NCBI GenBank assembly: GCA_004552195.1 | Contig: SFPC01000019.1 | Location: forward strand, 1 to 45,269 | Length of the DNA: 45,269 nucleotides | DNA from: Bacteroidales bacterium | Lineage (GTDB): Bacteria > Bacteroidota > Bacteroidia > Bacteroidales > Bacteroidaceae | Direction: 5' to 3' | Part shown: in pieces, positions 9,042 through 18,085 of the stretch | Numbering within the stretch: position 1 is the first letter of the stretch | Layout: the number at the start of each line of letters is the position of its first letter | The notes under the pieces: model-generated | Databases searched by the model: none | What the model was told of the DNA's origin: nothing | Seen by the model: only the letters and a program-made list of their open reading frames with translations | Made by a program: the position numbers and the translations under genes

Positions 9042-9509
9042 ATGACAGAGCAGGAACTAATGCAGCGGGCCATCAACCTTGCCGTGGAGAATGTGCGCCA
9101 CGGGGGCGGCCCTTTCGGAGCGGTGATTGCGCGCGGCGGCGAGGTGGTGGCCGAGGGCGTCAACCGCGTAACGGCTCACCACGACCCTACGGCGCACGCC
9201 GAGGTGCAGGCCATCCGTGCCGCAGCGGCGAAGTTGCAAACTTTTGACCTCTCGGGCTGCGACATCTACGCCTCGTGCGAGCCTTGCCCTATGTGTCTGG
9301 GCGCCATTTACTGGGCACGGCTGAGCCGCCTCTTCTACGCTGCCACGCAACACGATGCGGCGGCGGCAGGTTTCGACGATGCCTTTATCTACCGCGAGCT
9401 GTCGCTGCCGCCCTCGGAGCGCCACCTGCCCACGTCGGCCCTCAGTCGCGACGAGGCCCTGCGGGCGTTCGAGGCGTGGCGGGAACAGGACGACAAGGTG
9501 GCTTATTGA
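9042..9509 (+). CDS. guaD: guanine deaminase (cytidine deaminase fold)
   Basis: Cytoplasmic zinc deaminase converting guanine to xanthine in purine salvage and breakdown. The start at 9042 gives MTEQELMQRAINLAVENVR and 155 aa, the size of Bacillus-type GuaD; the extension to 8955 is low-complexity and unrelated. The zinc and catalytic motif HAEVQAIR is followed by CEPCPMCLGAIYWAR. The stretch AAGFDDAFIYREL and the C-terminal AFEAWREQDDKVAY tail match the swapped C-terminal segment of guanine deaminases rather than TadA tRNA deaminases. No obvious TAnnTTTG box precedes it. Confidence 0.88.
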   Translation: MTEQELMQRAINLAVENVRHGGGPFGAVIARGGEVVAEGVNRVTAHHDPTAHAEVQAIRAAAAKLQTFDLSGCDIYASCEPCPMCLGAIYWARLSRLFYAATQHDAAAAGFDDAFIYRELSLPPSERHLPTSALSRDEALRAFEAWREQDDKVAY

Positions 9510-9634
9510 GCGGAAGGAAACGGAGTTTCAACGAACGGAAACGTCATCAAAGTTCCATCCGCACAGCCATGGAGCAACGGAAACCGTGGACGATTTTGCC
9601 GCAGAGGCCGATGCGCTGTAACCGGATGCACAAA

Positions 9635-9693
9635 GCGCGTGCCGTGTGGGCGTTTACTGAACATAATCAGTAAAGGCGACACACGGCACGCGC
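9635..9693. terminator. long perfect stem-loop between guaD and cysD
   Basis: GCGCGTGCCGTGTG (9635-9648) pairs perfectly with 9680-9693, and TTTACTGA (9653-9660) pairs with TCAGTAAA (9667-9674) inside it. It lies between convergent genes and could end transcription from both sides, although no long T-run follows either arm. The rest of the 9510-9816 gap shows no gene; a weaker CTTTCG/CGAAAG hairpin lies around 9790-9810 near the cysD stop. Confidence 0.6.
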
Positions 9694-9816
9694 CATGTTG
9701 TGGTCCGTTTCCGAACTGATTTTTCGGAGGTTACGAGAGATGAGGTTATGAGATTATAAATAAACTTGATTGCACTCACCTTGCACAATCTTTCGCTACT
9801 TCCGAAAGTTGAAATC

Positions 9817-10728
9817 CTAAAAATATCCCTCGCGCTTCTTTTGTTCCATCGACGCATCCTGGTCGAAGTCGATGACGCGGGTGGTTCGTTCGCTCTTGGT
9901 CGTGGTCATCATTTCCTCCACTATCTTCTCGATGGTGTCGGCCTCGCTCTCCACCGCGCCGGTCAGGGGCCAGCAGCCCAAGGTGCGGAAGCGGATTTTG
10001 CGCGTGGTGATGCGGCTGCGCAGCTCGGCGGGCAGACGGTCGTCGTCGGGCATGATGAGCTGGCCGTCAAGCTCCACCACAGGACGCTCCTTGGCGAAAT
10101 AGAGCGGCACGATGGGTATGTGCTCCAGACGGATGTATTGCCAAATGTCAAGCTCCGTCCAGTTCGACAAGGGGAACACGCGGATGCTCTCGCCCTTATG
10201 GACGCGCGCATTGTAGATGTCCCATAGCTCCGGACGCTGGTTTTTCGGGTCCCACTGGTGGAACTGGTCGCGGAAGGAGAAGATGCGCTCCTTGGCACGG
10301 CTCTTCTCTTCGTCGCGGCGGGCACCTCCGAAAGCGGCGTCGAAGCGGTGTTTGTCGAGGGCCTGGAGCAGGGCTTGCGTCTTCATGAGGTCGGTGTGTA
10401 CCTTCGAGCCGTGGGTGAAGGGTCCCACGCCGGCTTTGAACGCCTCCTCGTTGCTCTCCACGATGAGTTGCCACCCGTGCTCGCGGGCGTACCAGTCGCG
10501 GAAGGTGAGCATCTCCTTGAATTTCCACTTCGAGTCGATGTGCATCAGGGGGAAGGGTGGCCGGCCGGGGGCAAAGGCTTTCTCTGCCAACCGCACCATC
10601 ACACTGGAATCTTTGCCGATGCTGTAAAGCATCACGGGGTTTTCAAACTCCGCCGCCACTTCGCGGATGATATATATGGACTCTGCTTCGAGCTCCTTCA
10701 GGTGGCTCAGACTATAGTTCTCTGTCAT
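9817..10728 (-). CDS. cysD: sulfate adenylyltransferase small subunit CysD
   Basis: Catalytic subunit of ATP sulfurylase, making adenosine 5'-phosphosulfate from ATP and sulfate; it normally works with the GTPase CysN. The start at 10728 ([16 protein letters not shown]) gives 303 aa, the usual CysD length. PP-loop motif [10 protein letters not shown], then [15 protein letters not shown], the [20 protein letters not shown] block and [12 protein letters not shown] are intact. The C-terminus [10 protein letters not shown] is the typical CysD ending. Unusually, no cysN or cysC is adjacent: the 3' side is a 300-bp gap ending in the convergent guaD gene, and the 5' side is divergent glyS. The partner must be elsewhere, or the enzyme works without it. 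Confidence 0.95.
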   Translation of the reverse strand: MTENYSLSHLKELEAESIYIIREVAAEFENPVMLYSIGKDSSVMVRLAEKAFAPGRPPFPLMHIDSKWKFKEMLTFRDWYAREHGWQLIVESNEEAFKAGVGPFTHGSKVHTDLMKTQALLQALDKHRFDAAFGGARRDEEKSRAKERIFSFRDQFHQWDPKNQRPELWDIYNARVHKGESIRVFPLSNWTELDIWQYIRLEHIPIVPLYFAKERPVVELDGQLIMPDDDRLPAELRSRITTRKIRFRTLGCWPLTGAVESEADTIEKIVEEMMTTTKSERTTRVIDFDQDASMEQKKREGYF

Positions 10729-10764
10729 TGCGTTCAGACTTTGTGATTGTGGTTCAAACACGGG

Positions 10765-10772
10765 CAAAGTTA
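10765..10772 (-). promoter_or_regulatory. promoter -7 box of cysD
   Basis: The minus strand reads TAACTTTG (TAnnTTTG), 37 bp before the cysD start. Confidence 0.5.
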
Positions 10773-10885
10773 TACATAAAACCTGTGTTTCGCGGCGCGA
10801 CTCGTCGTTTAATGTTTTTTTAACGACAACCGGGACAGCAGTAAACGACTTTTCGGCGGCTCGCGCGTGCGTTTTCTTTATTTAT

Positions 10886-11040
10886 ACGACAACTTAAACA
10901 ACTAAAGACAACTTCTTTCACTCAAAAGGTTGTCACATGTTGTCTTTGTTGTCGTCTCTCTTTGAAGTAACGACAACTTAAACAACTAAAGACAACTTTA
11001 TCGTTTCAAGAAGTTGTCTTTAGTTGTTTTAGTTGTCGTC
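10886..11040. repeat. family A hairpin pair, locus 2
   Basis: Units 10886-10956 and 10970-11040. The second is the best hairpin of the family: its two ~28-nt arms pair with about one mismatch around a short loop. Within the left arm GACAAC, AACAAC and GACAAC start at 10972, 10981 and 10991. The pair lies between the divergent cysD and glyS promoters, where it cannot terminate either gene. Confidence 0.9.
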
Positions 11041-11130
11041 ATCTTATTTTTCCTTATGGAATTTTAGGCTGCGGCTCGGCAAAGAAACGAAAAACCTGCG
11101 GCTTTTCTTTTCTTTGCTCTCGCCTTGCAC

Positions 11131-11138
11131 TAAATTTG
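11131..11138 (+). promoter_or_regulatory. promoter -7 box of glyS
   Basis: TAAATTTG fits TAnnTTTG and lies 30 bp before the ATG at 11168, supporting that start. Confidence 0.6.
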
Positions 11139-11167
11139 CACCGCAAAATCAACAACAACCCATCTAC

Positions 11168-12709
11168 ATGGCACAAGAAGACGTTTTCAAGAAAATTGTA
11201 TCGCACTGCAAGGAATACGGGTTCGTGTTCCCCTCCAGCGACATCTACGACGGCCTCGGCGCTGTCTACGACTACGGACAAAACGGCGTAGAACTGAAGA
11301 ATAACATCAAGCAGTACTGGTGGCAGTCAATGGTCCTGCTCCACGAGAACATCGTGGGCATCGACTCAGCCATCTTTATGCACCCCACAGTGTGGAAGGC
11401 TTCGGGACACGTCGACGCCTTCAACGACCCACTCATCGACAACCGCGACTCAAAGAAGCGTTACCGCGCTGATGTCCTCATCGAGGAACAAATTGCCAAG
11501 TATGAGGAGAAAATTGAGAAGGAGGTGGCCAAAGCGCGCAAACGCTTCGGCGATGCCTTCGACGAGGCACAGTTCCGCTCCACCAACGCACGCGTCATGG
11601 AGCAGCAGGCCAAACGCGACGCCCTGCACCAGCGCTACTCCGACGCCATGAACGCCATGGACCTGGCCGAGCTGAAGCAAATCATCCTCGACGAGGAAAT
11701 CGTATGCCCCATCTCCGGCACACGCAACTGGACCGACGTGCGCCAGTTCAACCTCATGTTCAAAACAGAGGTGGGCTCCACCGCCGATGGTGCCTCGACC
11801 ATCTACCTGCGCCCCGAAACGGCACAAGGCATCTTCGTGAACTACCTCAACGTGCAGAAGACGGGACGCATGAAGGTGCCCTTCGGCATCGCACAGATAG
11901 GTAAGGCGTTCCGCAACGAGATTGTGGCCCGCCAGTTCATCTTCCGTATGCGCGAGTTCGAGCAGATGGAAATGCAGTTCTTCGTGAAACCGGGCACAGA
12001 GCTCGACTGGTTTGCTAAATGGAAGGCTCTCCGCTTGGCATGGCACAAGGCGCTCGGATTCGGCGACGAGAACTACCGCTACCACGACCACGAGAAACTC
12101 GCACACTACGCCAACGCGGCCACAGACATCGAGTTCCGCATGCCCTTCGGCTTCAAGGAAGTAGAAGGTATCCACTCGCGCACCAACTTCGACCTTTCGC
12201 AACACGCAAAGTTCTCCGGCAAAAAAATTGAATACTTTGATCCTGAAACAAACGAGAGCTACACGCCGTACGTCATCGAAACGTCGATCGGTGTGGACCG
12301 TATGTTCCTCAGCGTCGTATGCCACGCATACCAGGAGGAGAAGCTCGAAGGCGGCGACAGCCGCGTGGTGCTCAAGCTCCCCGCTGCATTGGCTCCCGTG
12401 AAGCTCGCCGTGCTCCCGCTCGTCAAGAAGGACGGACTGCCCGAGAAGGCGCACGAAATTATGCAGGAACTGAAATTCCACTTCAACTGCAAATACGAAG
12501 AGAAGGACTCCATCGGCAAACGCTACCGCCGACAGGACGCCATCGGTACGCCCTTCTGCATCACCATTGACCACGATACGCTCAAGGACAACTGTGTGAC
12601 GCTCCGCGACCGCGACACGATGGAACAGACCCGCGTGCCCGTGGAAGGACTCCGCGCACTCATAGAAGACAAGGTGAGCATCACCTCGCTGCTCAAGAAA
12701 TTGCAATAA
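11168..12709 (+). CDS. glyS: glycyl-tRNA synthetase (class II, homodimeric type)
   Basis: Charges tRNA-Gly with glycine in the cytoplasm. The start at 11168 gives MAQEDVFKKIVSHCKEYGFVFPSS and 513 aa; the in-frame extension to 11033 overlaps the promoter. Class II motifs: GAVYDYGQNGVELKNN near the N-terminus, LRPETAQGIFVNYLNV, IAQIGKAFRNEI (motif 2), MREFEQMEMQFFV, and ETSIGVDRMFLSVV near motif 3. A C-terminal anticodon-binding domain follows (LAVLPLVKKDGLPEKAHEI). This is the single-chain alpha2 form, not the alpha/beta GlyQ-GlyS form. The FKBP gene follows 70 bp downstream behind a hairpin. Confidence 0.95.
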   Translation: MAQEDVFKKIVSHCKEYGFVFPSSDIYDGLGAVYDYGQNGVELKNNIKQYWWQSMVLLHENIVGIDSAIFMHPTVWKASGHVDAFNDPLIDNRDSKKRYRADVLIEEQIAKYEEKIEKEVAKARKRFGDAFDEAQFRSTNARVMEQQAKRDALHQRYSDAMNAMDLAELKQIILDEEIVCPISGTRNWTDVRQFNLMFKTEVGSTADGASTIYLRPETAQGIFVNYLNVQKTGRMKVPFGIAQIGKAFRNEIVARQFIFRMREFEQMEMQFFVKPGTELDWFAKWKALRLAWHKALGFGDENYRYHDHEKLAHYANAATDIEFRMPFGFKEVEGIHSRTNFDLSQHAKFSGKKIEYFDPETNESYTPYVIETSIGVDRMFLSVVCHAYQEEKLEGGDSRVVLKLPAALAPVKLAVLPLVKKDGLPEKAHEIMQELKFHFNCKYEEKDSIGKRYRRQDAIGTPFCITIDHDTLKDNCVTLRDRDTMEQTRVPVEGLRALIEDKVSITSLLKKLQ

Positions 12710-12723
12710 ACCCTTCATAAACC

Positions 12724-12764
12724 AAGTCCCCACCCTAACCTATTACGGCACCGGATGGGGACTT
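12724..12764 (+). terminator. hairpin between glyS and the FKBP gene
   Basis: AAGTCCCCA at 12724-12732 pairs perfectly with TGGGGACTT at 12756-12764, followed shortly by CTTTTT. It probably terminates or attenuates glyS read-through into the next gene. Confidence 0.55.
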
Positions 12765-12779
12765 TATGCCTTTTTCACC

Positions 12780-13424
12780 ATGCGCATGAAACGCCTTTTC
12801 CCCCTGCTCTGCCTCCTGCTCCCGCTCTGCCTTCTCACAGCCTGCGAGGACAATGCCGGCGAGGAGGACAACTCGGAATTTACCGACAACTGGACGCAAC
12901 GCAACGCGGACTTTTTCTCCCAAACCATGGCCCAGGCGCAACAGGCCGTTGCCGAGGCCAAGGCGAACTACGGCGAAGCGTGGGAGGACCACTGCGACTG
13001 GCGCGTGTTCCGCAGCTACGCGAAAATGCCCGGCGGACCGCAAACCGACTCTATCTGTGCCAAAATCGTTCGGCGCGGAGAGGGAACTGTCAAGCCGCTC
13101 TACACGGACTCGGTCAAGGTGTTCTACATCGGACGCCTCATCCCCACCGCATCCTATCCCGAAGGCCGCGTGTTTGACTACAGCGGCATTTATGCAGAGG
13201 ACGACTACGTGTTCAACCCCGACTTCAGCCAGCCCCGCGCCTTTGCCGTCAGCAATCTGGTGGAGGGATATTCCACCGCATTGATGCACATGCACGTCAA
13301 CGACCGCTGGGTGGTGTACATACCGCAGGAGTTGGGCTACGGCTCGGCAGCGGCCACCCTCCTGCCCTCCTACTCCACCCTCATCTTCGACCTCCAGCTC
13401 CGCGCCATCTACCGCAAGGAGTAA
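12780..13424 (+). CDS. FKBP-type peptidyl-prolyl isomerase lipoprotein
   Basis: 214-aa lipoprotein that should catalyse proline isomerisation of envelope proteins. The signal peptide MRMKRLFPLLCLLLPLCLLTAC ends in a lipobox (LLTAC); an ATG two codons downstream is an equally good start. A helical linker (about 30-75) precedes an FKBP domain from about residue 95 to the end. This domain includes VKVFYIGRLI, VFDYSG, LVEGYSTALMHMHVNDRWVV and the hallmark YIPQELGYG with PSYSTLIFDLQL. The central part is somewhat diverged (for instance YAEDDYVFNPDF replaces the usual short loop), so it may be mainly a chaperone. Confidence 0.85.
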   Translation: MRMKRLFPLLCLLLPLCLLTACEDNAGEEDNSEFTDNWTQRNADFFSQTMAQAQQAVAEAKANYGEAWEDHCDWRVFRSYAKMPGGPQTDSICAKIVRRGEGTVKPLYTDSVKVFYIGRLIPTASYPEGRVFDYSGIYAEDDYVFNPDFSQPRAFAVSNLVEGYSTALMHMHVNDRWVVYIPQELGYGSAAATLLPSYSTLIFDLQLRAIYRKE

Positions 13425-13463
13425 ACCCATACGCAAGCCGCCGGCACAAGTGGCGACATCGTG

Positions 13464-13526
13464 AAAAAAAGTCCGGGACTATTTTTTTCTACTCGACGAG
13501 TGGTGAAAAATAGTCCCGGACTTTTT
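13464..13526. repeat. family B hairpin (locus B2)
   Basis: Arms AGTCCGGGACTATTTTT and AAAAATAGTCCCGGACTTTTT flank a central ACTCGACGAGT palindrome. Flanked at left by a degenerate CAAGTGGCGAC version of the family's extension. It lies between the convergent FKBP and priA genes and, with T-runs on both sides, could terminate both. Confidence 0.88.
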
Positions 13527-13632
13527 AGAATGGGTCTGCGGAAAATGTTCAAGAAGGCCGATAGCCATGAATCACTCAGCAAACTAAGTTTCCAAGGCCG
13601 TCAGGCTGCGCGCTGAAGCAGAGGGGAAGGAC

Positions 13633-16134
13633 TCACGGGTCGACGTCGAAAATCACGCGAACCGCCTTGAAGGCCGGCTGTGCCAGCAGGGCGTCGCGCG
13701 CAGCGAGCAGCGTCTGGCGCACAGAGCGGGAGGAGAGCGTGAGGGGCACTTTCACCATGAGTTTGCGGATGAACAGCAGTTGCACCCTCGCCACTACGGG
13801 ACGGTCCGGCCCCAGCAGTCCTGTGCCGAACACGGGTCGCAACCTCGCGGCCAGGTCCTCCGCCGCCCGCGCCGCCACCTGCTCGTCGCGGTGCTTCACC
13901 ATCACGTTGATGAGCCTCACCGCGGGCGGGAAGCCGAAGAGGCGACGTTCCTCCATCTCGTCGCGGAACATCGCCGCGTAGTCCGCCCGCACCACCTGCT
14001 GCACGAGGGGCAACTCCGGCTGCCGCGTTTGCAACACCACTAAGCCGCGCCCCGACCGTCGGCCGGCACGGCCCGCCACCTGCGCCATGAGGTGAAACGC
14101 CCGCTCGTGGGCGCGGAAGTCGGCCTGCGACAACATCTGGTCCGCGTTGAGAATGCCCACCACCCGCACGCGGTCGAAGTCCAAACCCTTCGTTACCATC
14201 TGCGTCCCGATGAGCAGGTTCGTCTCGCCCCGCTGAAAACTCCCGATGAGCCGTTCGTAGGCCGAGCGTGAGCGCGTCGTGTCGAGGTCCATGCGGGCTA
14301 TGCGCGCCTCGGGGAAGGCTCGGTGCGCCGCCTCCTCAATCTTCTCCGTGCCATACCCCATGTCGCGCAGCTCGTGGCCGTGGCAGGCGGGACACTGCTG
14401 CGGCACGTCGTACACCGCCCCGCAGTAGTGGCACACCAGCTTGCCCAGTCGGCGGTGAAGGGTGAGTGAAACGTCGCAGCGCGTACAGCGCGGTGTCCAG
14501 CCACACGTGCGACACTCCACCACGGGGGCATAGCCCCGGCGGTTCTGGAAGAGGATGGCCTGTTCGCCCTGTTGCAACGCCGTGCGCACCTCCTGCAACA
14601 AGCGGGGCGAGAAAGGCGAGTTCATCAGCTTCTTGCGGCGCAGCTCTTTGACGTTCTCCACCACGATTTCGGGCAGCAGGACGTGGCCATAGCGTTCCTT
14701 CATCTCCACCAGCTCATATTTTCCTTTCTGTACGTTGGCATACGTTTCGAGAGCCGGCGTGGCGGTGCCGAGCACCACCTTTGCCCCCTGCCGTGCCGCC
14801 ATGACGATGGCCGTGTCGCGGGCCTGGTAGCGCGGAGCCGGCTCCTGCTGCTTGAAACTCGTTTCGTGTTCTTCGTCCACGATGACCAGCCCGAGATTTT
14901 GGAAGGGTAGGAAAATGGCGGAGCGCACCCCGAGGATGAGGGGGAAGGGTTGGGGGCCGACCTGCCGCATCCAGAGTTCCACACGCTCGGCATCGGGAAA
15001 TTTGCTGTGGTACACGGCCATGCGCCGGCCGAACACGCGGCCCAGGCGCGTGGTGATTTGCGTGGTGAGGGCAATTTCGGGCAGGAGGTAAAGCACCTGT
15101 TTCCCCTCCTGCAACGTCTTCTCAATGAGATGGATATACACCTCCGTCTTTCCGCTCGACGTCACGCCGTGGAGCAGGCACACCTGTTTCCGCTGCAACG
15201 CCGCTTCCACCTCCTGCAAGGCGCGTTGTTGCTGCTCCCCGAGGGGTTTGGGGCGGAACAGGGGTTGTGCGTCCTCCTCCCCGTCGGCCTCATCGAGAAA
15301 TGGCCTGAGGCGCGGCACCTCCACCTGCCGTACCGCCAGCACGCCTTTTTTGCGCAGCTGGGTCAGGGCGGCGTCTGTCTGCGGCGTGGTGCACAGCGCG
15401 TGGCGCGTAACGGGGAGCAACAACCCGGCGTTTTGCAGCCGCAGGGCGGCGGGAGCCTGGGTCAGGTCGAGGTAGCGAAGGAGCAACGCCTGCTGTGCCG
15501 GCGCCCGTTGCAGACTGTCGAGCACGCTGTGGAGCTTCGCCTCGTCGAAAAACGCCGCTTCGACTTCCACGCGGCTCTCCGTGCGCGGCCGAAACCCCTG
15601 TTCGAGCGACTCGCGCACCACCACGGCCCCGAGGTCCAGGAGGCGTTTCACGGGAGGCAGCGGATTTTTCAAGCCGAGCTTCTTGGCCAGCTCCTTCAGC
15701 TCGCTCCCTTTCTCGGCATCGAGGAGTTGGAGGATGGCCCGGTCGGTGGCGTTGAGCTGTTGGCCGTCGGGTTGGAAATCGGCATTGCGCACAATCCACG
15801 TTTCGCTCTCCAGTTTCATCCCCTGCGGCAGTGCGGCTTTCATCACCTCGCCTTCGGTACACATATAATAATGTGCCATCCACTGCCACAGCGCCAGTTG
15901 CTCGGGCAGCACGCATGGCCGGTCGTCGGCCACGTCGGCCACCTCCTTGAGCTGCGTTGCGGGTTGCGGGTTCTGCTCCTGCAACTCCACAACGATGCCT
16001 GTGTAGAAGCGGCGCGGCCCGAGCGGCACCACCACGCGGCTGCCCACCGCCACGCGGGCGACGAGCCGGGGCGGAACGATATAGCTGAAACAGCCGGGCA
16101 GGGCTAAGGGTAAAAGGATGGAGGCGTAAATCAT
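13633..16134 (-). CDS. priA: primosomal protein N' (replication restart helicase PriA)
   Basis: Superfamily 2 DNA helicase that reloads the replisome at stalled forks. The start at 16134 gives MIYASILLPLALPGCFSYIV and 833 aa; the upstream extension to 16260 crosses the promoter. N-terminal DNA-binding domain with GSRVVVPLGPRRFYTGIV; helicase with Walker A HGVTSSGKTEVY, DEEH box (VIVDEEHETSFKQ) and the GTATPALETY motif. An intact zinc-binding region follows with paired cysteines (CRTCG, CTRCD, CHYCG, CPACH). The C-terminal helicase half has TQMVTKGLDFDRVRVV and QVAGRAGR. Monocistronic, divergent from the acyltransferase gene. Confidence 0.95.
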   Translation of the reverse strand: MIYASILLPLALPGCFSYIVPPRLVARVAVGSRVVVPLGPRRFYTGIVVELQEQNPQPATQLKEVADVADDRPCVLPEQLALWQWMAHYYMCTEGEVMKAALPQGMKLESETWIVRNADFQPDGQQLNATDRAILQLLDAEKGSELKELAKKLGLKNPLPPVKRLLDLGAVVVRESLEQGFRPRTESRVEVEAAFFDEAKLHSVLDSLQRAPAQQALLLRYLDLTQAPAALRLQNAGLLLPVTRHALCTTPQTDAALTQLRKKGVLAVRQVEVPRLRPFLDEADGEEDAQPLFRPKPLGEQQQRALQEVEAALQRKQVCLLHGVTSSGKTEVYIHLIEKTLQEGKQVLYLLPEIALTTQITTRLGRVFGRRMAVYHSKFPDAERVELWMRQVGPQPFPLILGVRSAIFLPFQNLGLVIVDEEHETSFKQQEPAPRYQARDTAIVMAARQGAKVVLGTATPALETYANVQKGKYELVEMKERYGHVLLPEIVVENVKELRRKKLMNSPFSPRLLQEVRTALQQGEQAILFQNRRGYAPVVECRTCGWTPRCTRCDVSLTLHRRLGKLVCHYCGAVYDVPQQCPACHGHELRDMGYGTEKIEEAAHRAFPEARIARMDLDTTRSRSAYERLIGSFQRGETNLLIGTQMVTKGLDFDRVRVVGILNADQMLSQADFRAHERAFHLMAQVAGRAGRRSGRGLVVLQTRQPELPLVQQVVRADYAAMFRDEMEERRLFGFPPAVRLINVMVKHRDEQVAARAAEDLAARLRPVFGTGLLGPDRPVVARVQLLFIRKLMVKVPLTLSSRSVRQTLLAARDALLAQPAFKAVRVIFDVDP

Positions 16135-16153
16135 ATCAATGGGGATTTGGCTG

Positions 16154-16161
16154 CAAAAGTA
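16154..16161 (-). promoter_or_regulatory. promoter -7 box of priA
   Basis: The minus strand reads TACTTTTG, 20 bp before the priA ATG at 16134, giving a very short leader. Confidence 0.55.
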
Positions 16162-16317
16162 GGGAATTTCATGATTGGGAATGTAGGGAACGGGGGAAGA
16201 GTTAAAGCAGAGGGAAAACCGAAGAGGCAAATAAACTTTTTTAAACTTTATTCTTCGCAACTCAAAACCGAAGGCTAATTTTACAGCGCCAATCCTTCAA
16301 TCTGATACTCACCAACT

Positions 16318-17550
16318 ATGGAAACAGCACAGCATACTGCTTCATCCGCCCCCAATCTTTCTTCTTCCGCCCCGGGAAGCGGCGGCGCAACTCCCTATCG
16401 CTACGAAGTGTTAGACGGCCTGCGAGGCGTGGCAGCCTTGATGGTGGTCATTTTTCACCTGAGTGAAGCGTTCTCTTACGACCCTGTGTACAAACACTTG
16501 AACCATGGTTATCTCTGTGTCGACTTCTTTTTCGTGCTCTCCGGCTTTGTCATCGGCTATGCCTACGAGGGGCGGATGCGCTGCGGCCGGATGAGCCGCC
16601 GGGACTTCCTCAAGGCGCGTCTGGTCCGCCTGCAGCCCATGGTGCTCTTCGGTGTGCTGCTCGGTGCCGCCTTGTTCTATTTTCAGGAGTGCAACTACTA
16701 TGCCGGCATCGGCGGAGCGAGCATCGGCTACCTCTTTGAGCAAATCCTGGCCGGCTTCTGCATGATCCCCATCCCGCCCGAGTGGAACGTACGCGCCAAC
16801 GGCGAGATGTTTGTGCTGAACATTCCGCAATGGAGCATGGTGTTCGAGTACATAGCCAACCTGCTGTTCTGCCTCTTCGTGTTCCGGTTGGGCCGCAAGG
16901 GACTGCTGTTGTTGGTGGGTCTGTTTGCCTTGATGCTGACCGACAGTGCGCTGAACCTCAACCTCTTCGGGATGCTCGAAGCGCACGACTATCCCTGCTC
17001 GCTCAACGCGGGATGGTCGCTCACGGCGGAACAGTTTTACATAGCCCTCTCGCGCGTGGGCTACTGCTTCTTTGCGGGTCTGCTGCTCTTCCGCTTGTCG
17101 GCCCGTCGTCCGGCTGCCGCCTCCGCGCCGCAGGCGTCGCGCTTCCCGGTGTTCGCCGTCTGTTCGTGCATCATCGTGGGCGTGGTTTGCATCGACCAGA
17201 TTGGCGGCTACGAGCACCCGCTCTACGACGGCATCTTCAACCTCTTCTGCGTCGGGCTGCTCTGTCCGTTCACGGTGTTGCTGGGCTCGCGACGGGTGGC
17301 CCTGCGAGAGCGCACGAAGCGTACCTGCGATTTTCTGGGCCGCCTTTCCTATCCGCTCTACCTGGCCCACTACCCCATCGTCTACCTCTTTTTCACCTGG
17401 ATGGACAACCACCAAAACACGCCGGTGGGGATGCAGATTTTTGTGGCCGCCGCCACCTTCCTGCTGTCGGTTGCCACGGCCTATGCCGCCATGCGCCTGT
17501 GGGACGAGCCGGTGAGGGCGTGGCTGAAAGGCAAATGGCTGCGGAAATAA
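16318..17550 (+). CDS. membrane acyltransferase family 3 (OafA/NodX type)
   Basis: 410-aa integral membrane O-acyltransferase, probably adding an acetyl group to a surface or exported sugar. It has a soluble N-terminal ~30 residues, then YEVLDGLRGVAALMVVIFHL, which holds the family's conserved Arg and the putative catalytic His. This is followed by FFVLSGFVIGYAYEGRM with the conserved FFxLSGF motif. About ten hydrophobic helices follow through LSYPLYLAHYPIVYLFF near the C-terminus. No glycosyltransferase or polysaccharide genes are near, so the acceptor is unknown. A possible weak promoter box, TAATTTTA, lies at 16276-16283. Confidence 0.9.
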   Translation: METAQHTASSAPNLSSSAPGSGGATPYRYEVLDGLRGVAALMVVIFHLSEAFSYDPVYKHLNHGYLCVDFFFVLSGFVIGYAYEGRMRCGRMSRRDFLKARLVRLQPMVLFGVLLGAALFYFQECNYYAGIGGASIGYLFEQILAGFCMIPIPPEWNVRANGEMFVLNIPQWSMVFEYIANLLFCLFVFRLGRKGLLLLVGLFALMLTDSALNLNLFGMLEAHDYPCSLNAGWSLTAEQFYIALSRVGYCFFAGLLLFRLSARRPAAASAPQASRFPVFAVCSCIIVGVVCIDQIGGYEHPLYDGIFNLFCVGLLCPFTVLLGSRRVALRERTKRTCDFLGRLSYPLYLAHYPIVYLFFTWMDNHQNTPVGMQIFVAAATFLLSVATAYAAMRLWDEPVRAWLKGKWLRK

Positions 17551-17557
17551 GGGATAT

Positions 17558-17580
17558 AATTTTCGCAACTTGCGAAAATT
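17558..17580. terminator. palindrome just after the acyltransferase gene
   Basis: AATTTTCGCAA pairs perfectly with TTGCGAAAATT around a single C, 8 bp after the stop codon. A likely terminator or pause hairpin, though short-looped. Confidence 0.45.
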
Positions 17581-17730
17581 ATTGGTTATTAGGTTAGGGT
17601 CGCTTCGCTCCCTGCTGAGGGCTTTTGCCCCGTTGGGGCGCAGCCTGAACGGCATGGGGGTAGCTTGTCTTGCAGCGTTTCCTTGGGGAATATAGGTTCT
17701 TATTTTTTTACCAGAAAACAAAGTAATTTA

Positions 17731-17773
17731 TAAGTAGGTGTTGAAAATTAGCTTATATTTCAACACCTACTTA
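17731..17773. repeat. 16-bp perfect inverted repeat
   Basis: TAAGTAGGTGTTGAAA at 17731-17746 and its exact complement at 17758-17773 enclose an 11-nt AT-rich loop. It belongs to neither dispersed family. The surrounding 17581-17859 holds no recognisable gene. It could be a terminator, an operator or a decayed mobile-element end. Confidence 0.7.
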
Positions 17774-17859
17774 ACAAAATACACAACCTCTCTACTCCCT
17801 CGCCCCCTGCGAAAAGGGCATCGAGCGGACGCTCTCCACAAGTCCGCCACTTGTCGTTC

Positions 17860-17919
17860 AAAAGTCCCGGACTATTTTTTTCTACTCGCCGAGTTGTAAA
17901 AAATAGTCCGGGACTTTTT
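17860..17919. repeat. family B hairpin (locus B3)
   Basis: Canonical copy with AGTCCCGGACTATTTTTTT, central ACTCGCCGAGT and AATAGTCCGGGACTTTTT. The AAGTCCGCCACTTGT extension precedes it at 17839-17854. Lies between convergent acyltransferase and pseudouridine synthase genes. The remaining 17920-18085 shows no gene. Confidence 0.88.
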
Positions 17920-18085
17920 GCAACGGCTTCGGCGACCCGTGGAAATCTGCCGCCGGGCGACTGGCCGGAACGGCATTTCCACCCCACAGAGCATGACGAC
18001 AAAGCGCGTATCCCACCGGAATGAGGCACGACATGGCCTTTTCCCGATGGGATACGCGCTGCAGTTTTCACGGGGCATCCGTGGG

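Noticed and set aside
17581..17700. Possible tRNA or structured RNA in a GC-rich part of the gap
   Set aside because: No cloverleaf with a T-loop TTCnAnT signature could be drawn, and no match to a known RNA was recognised.
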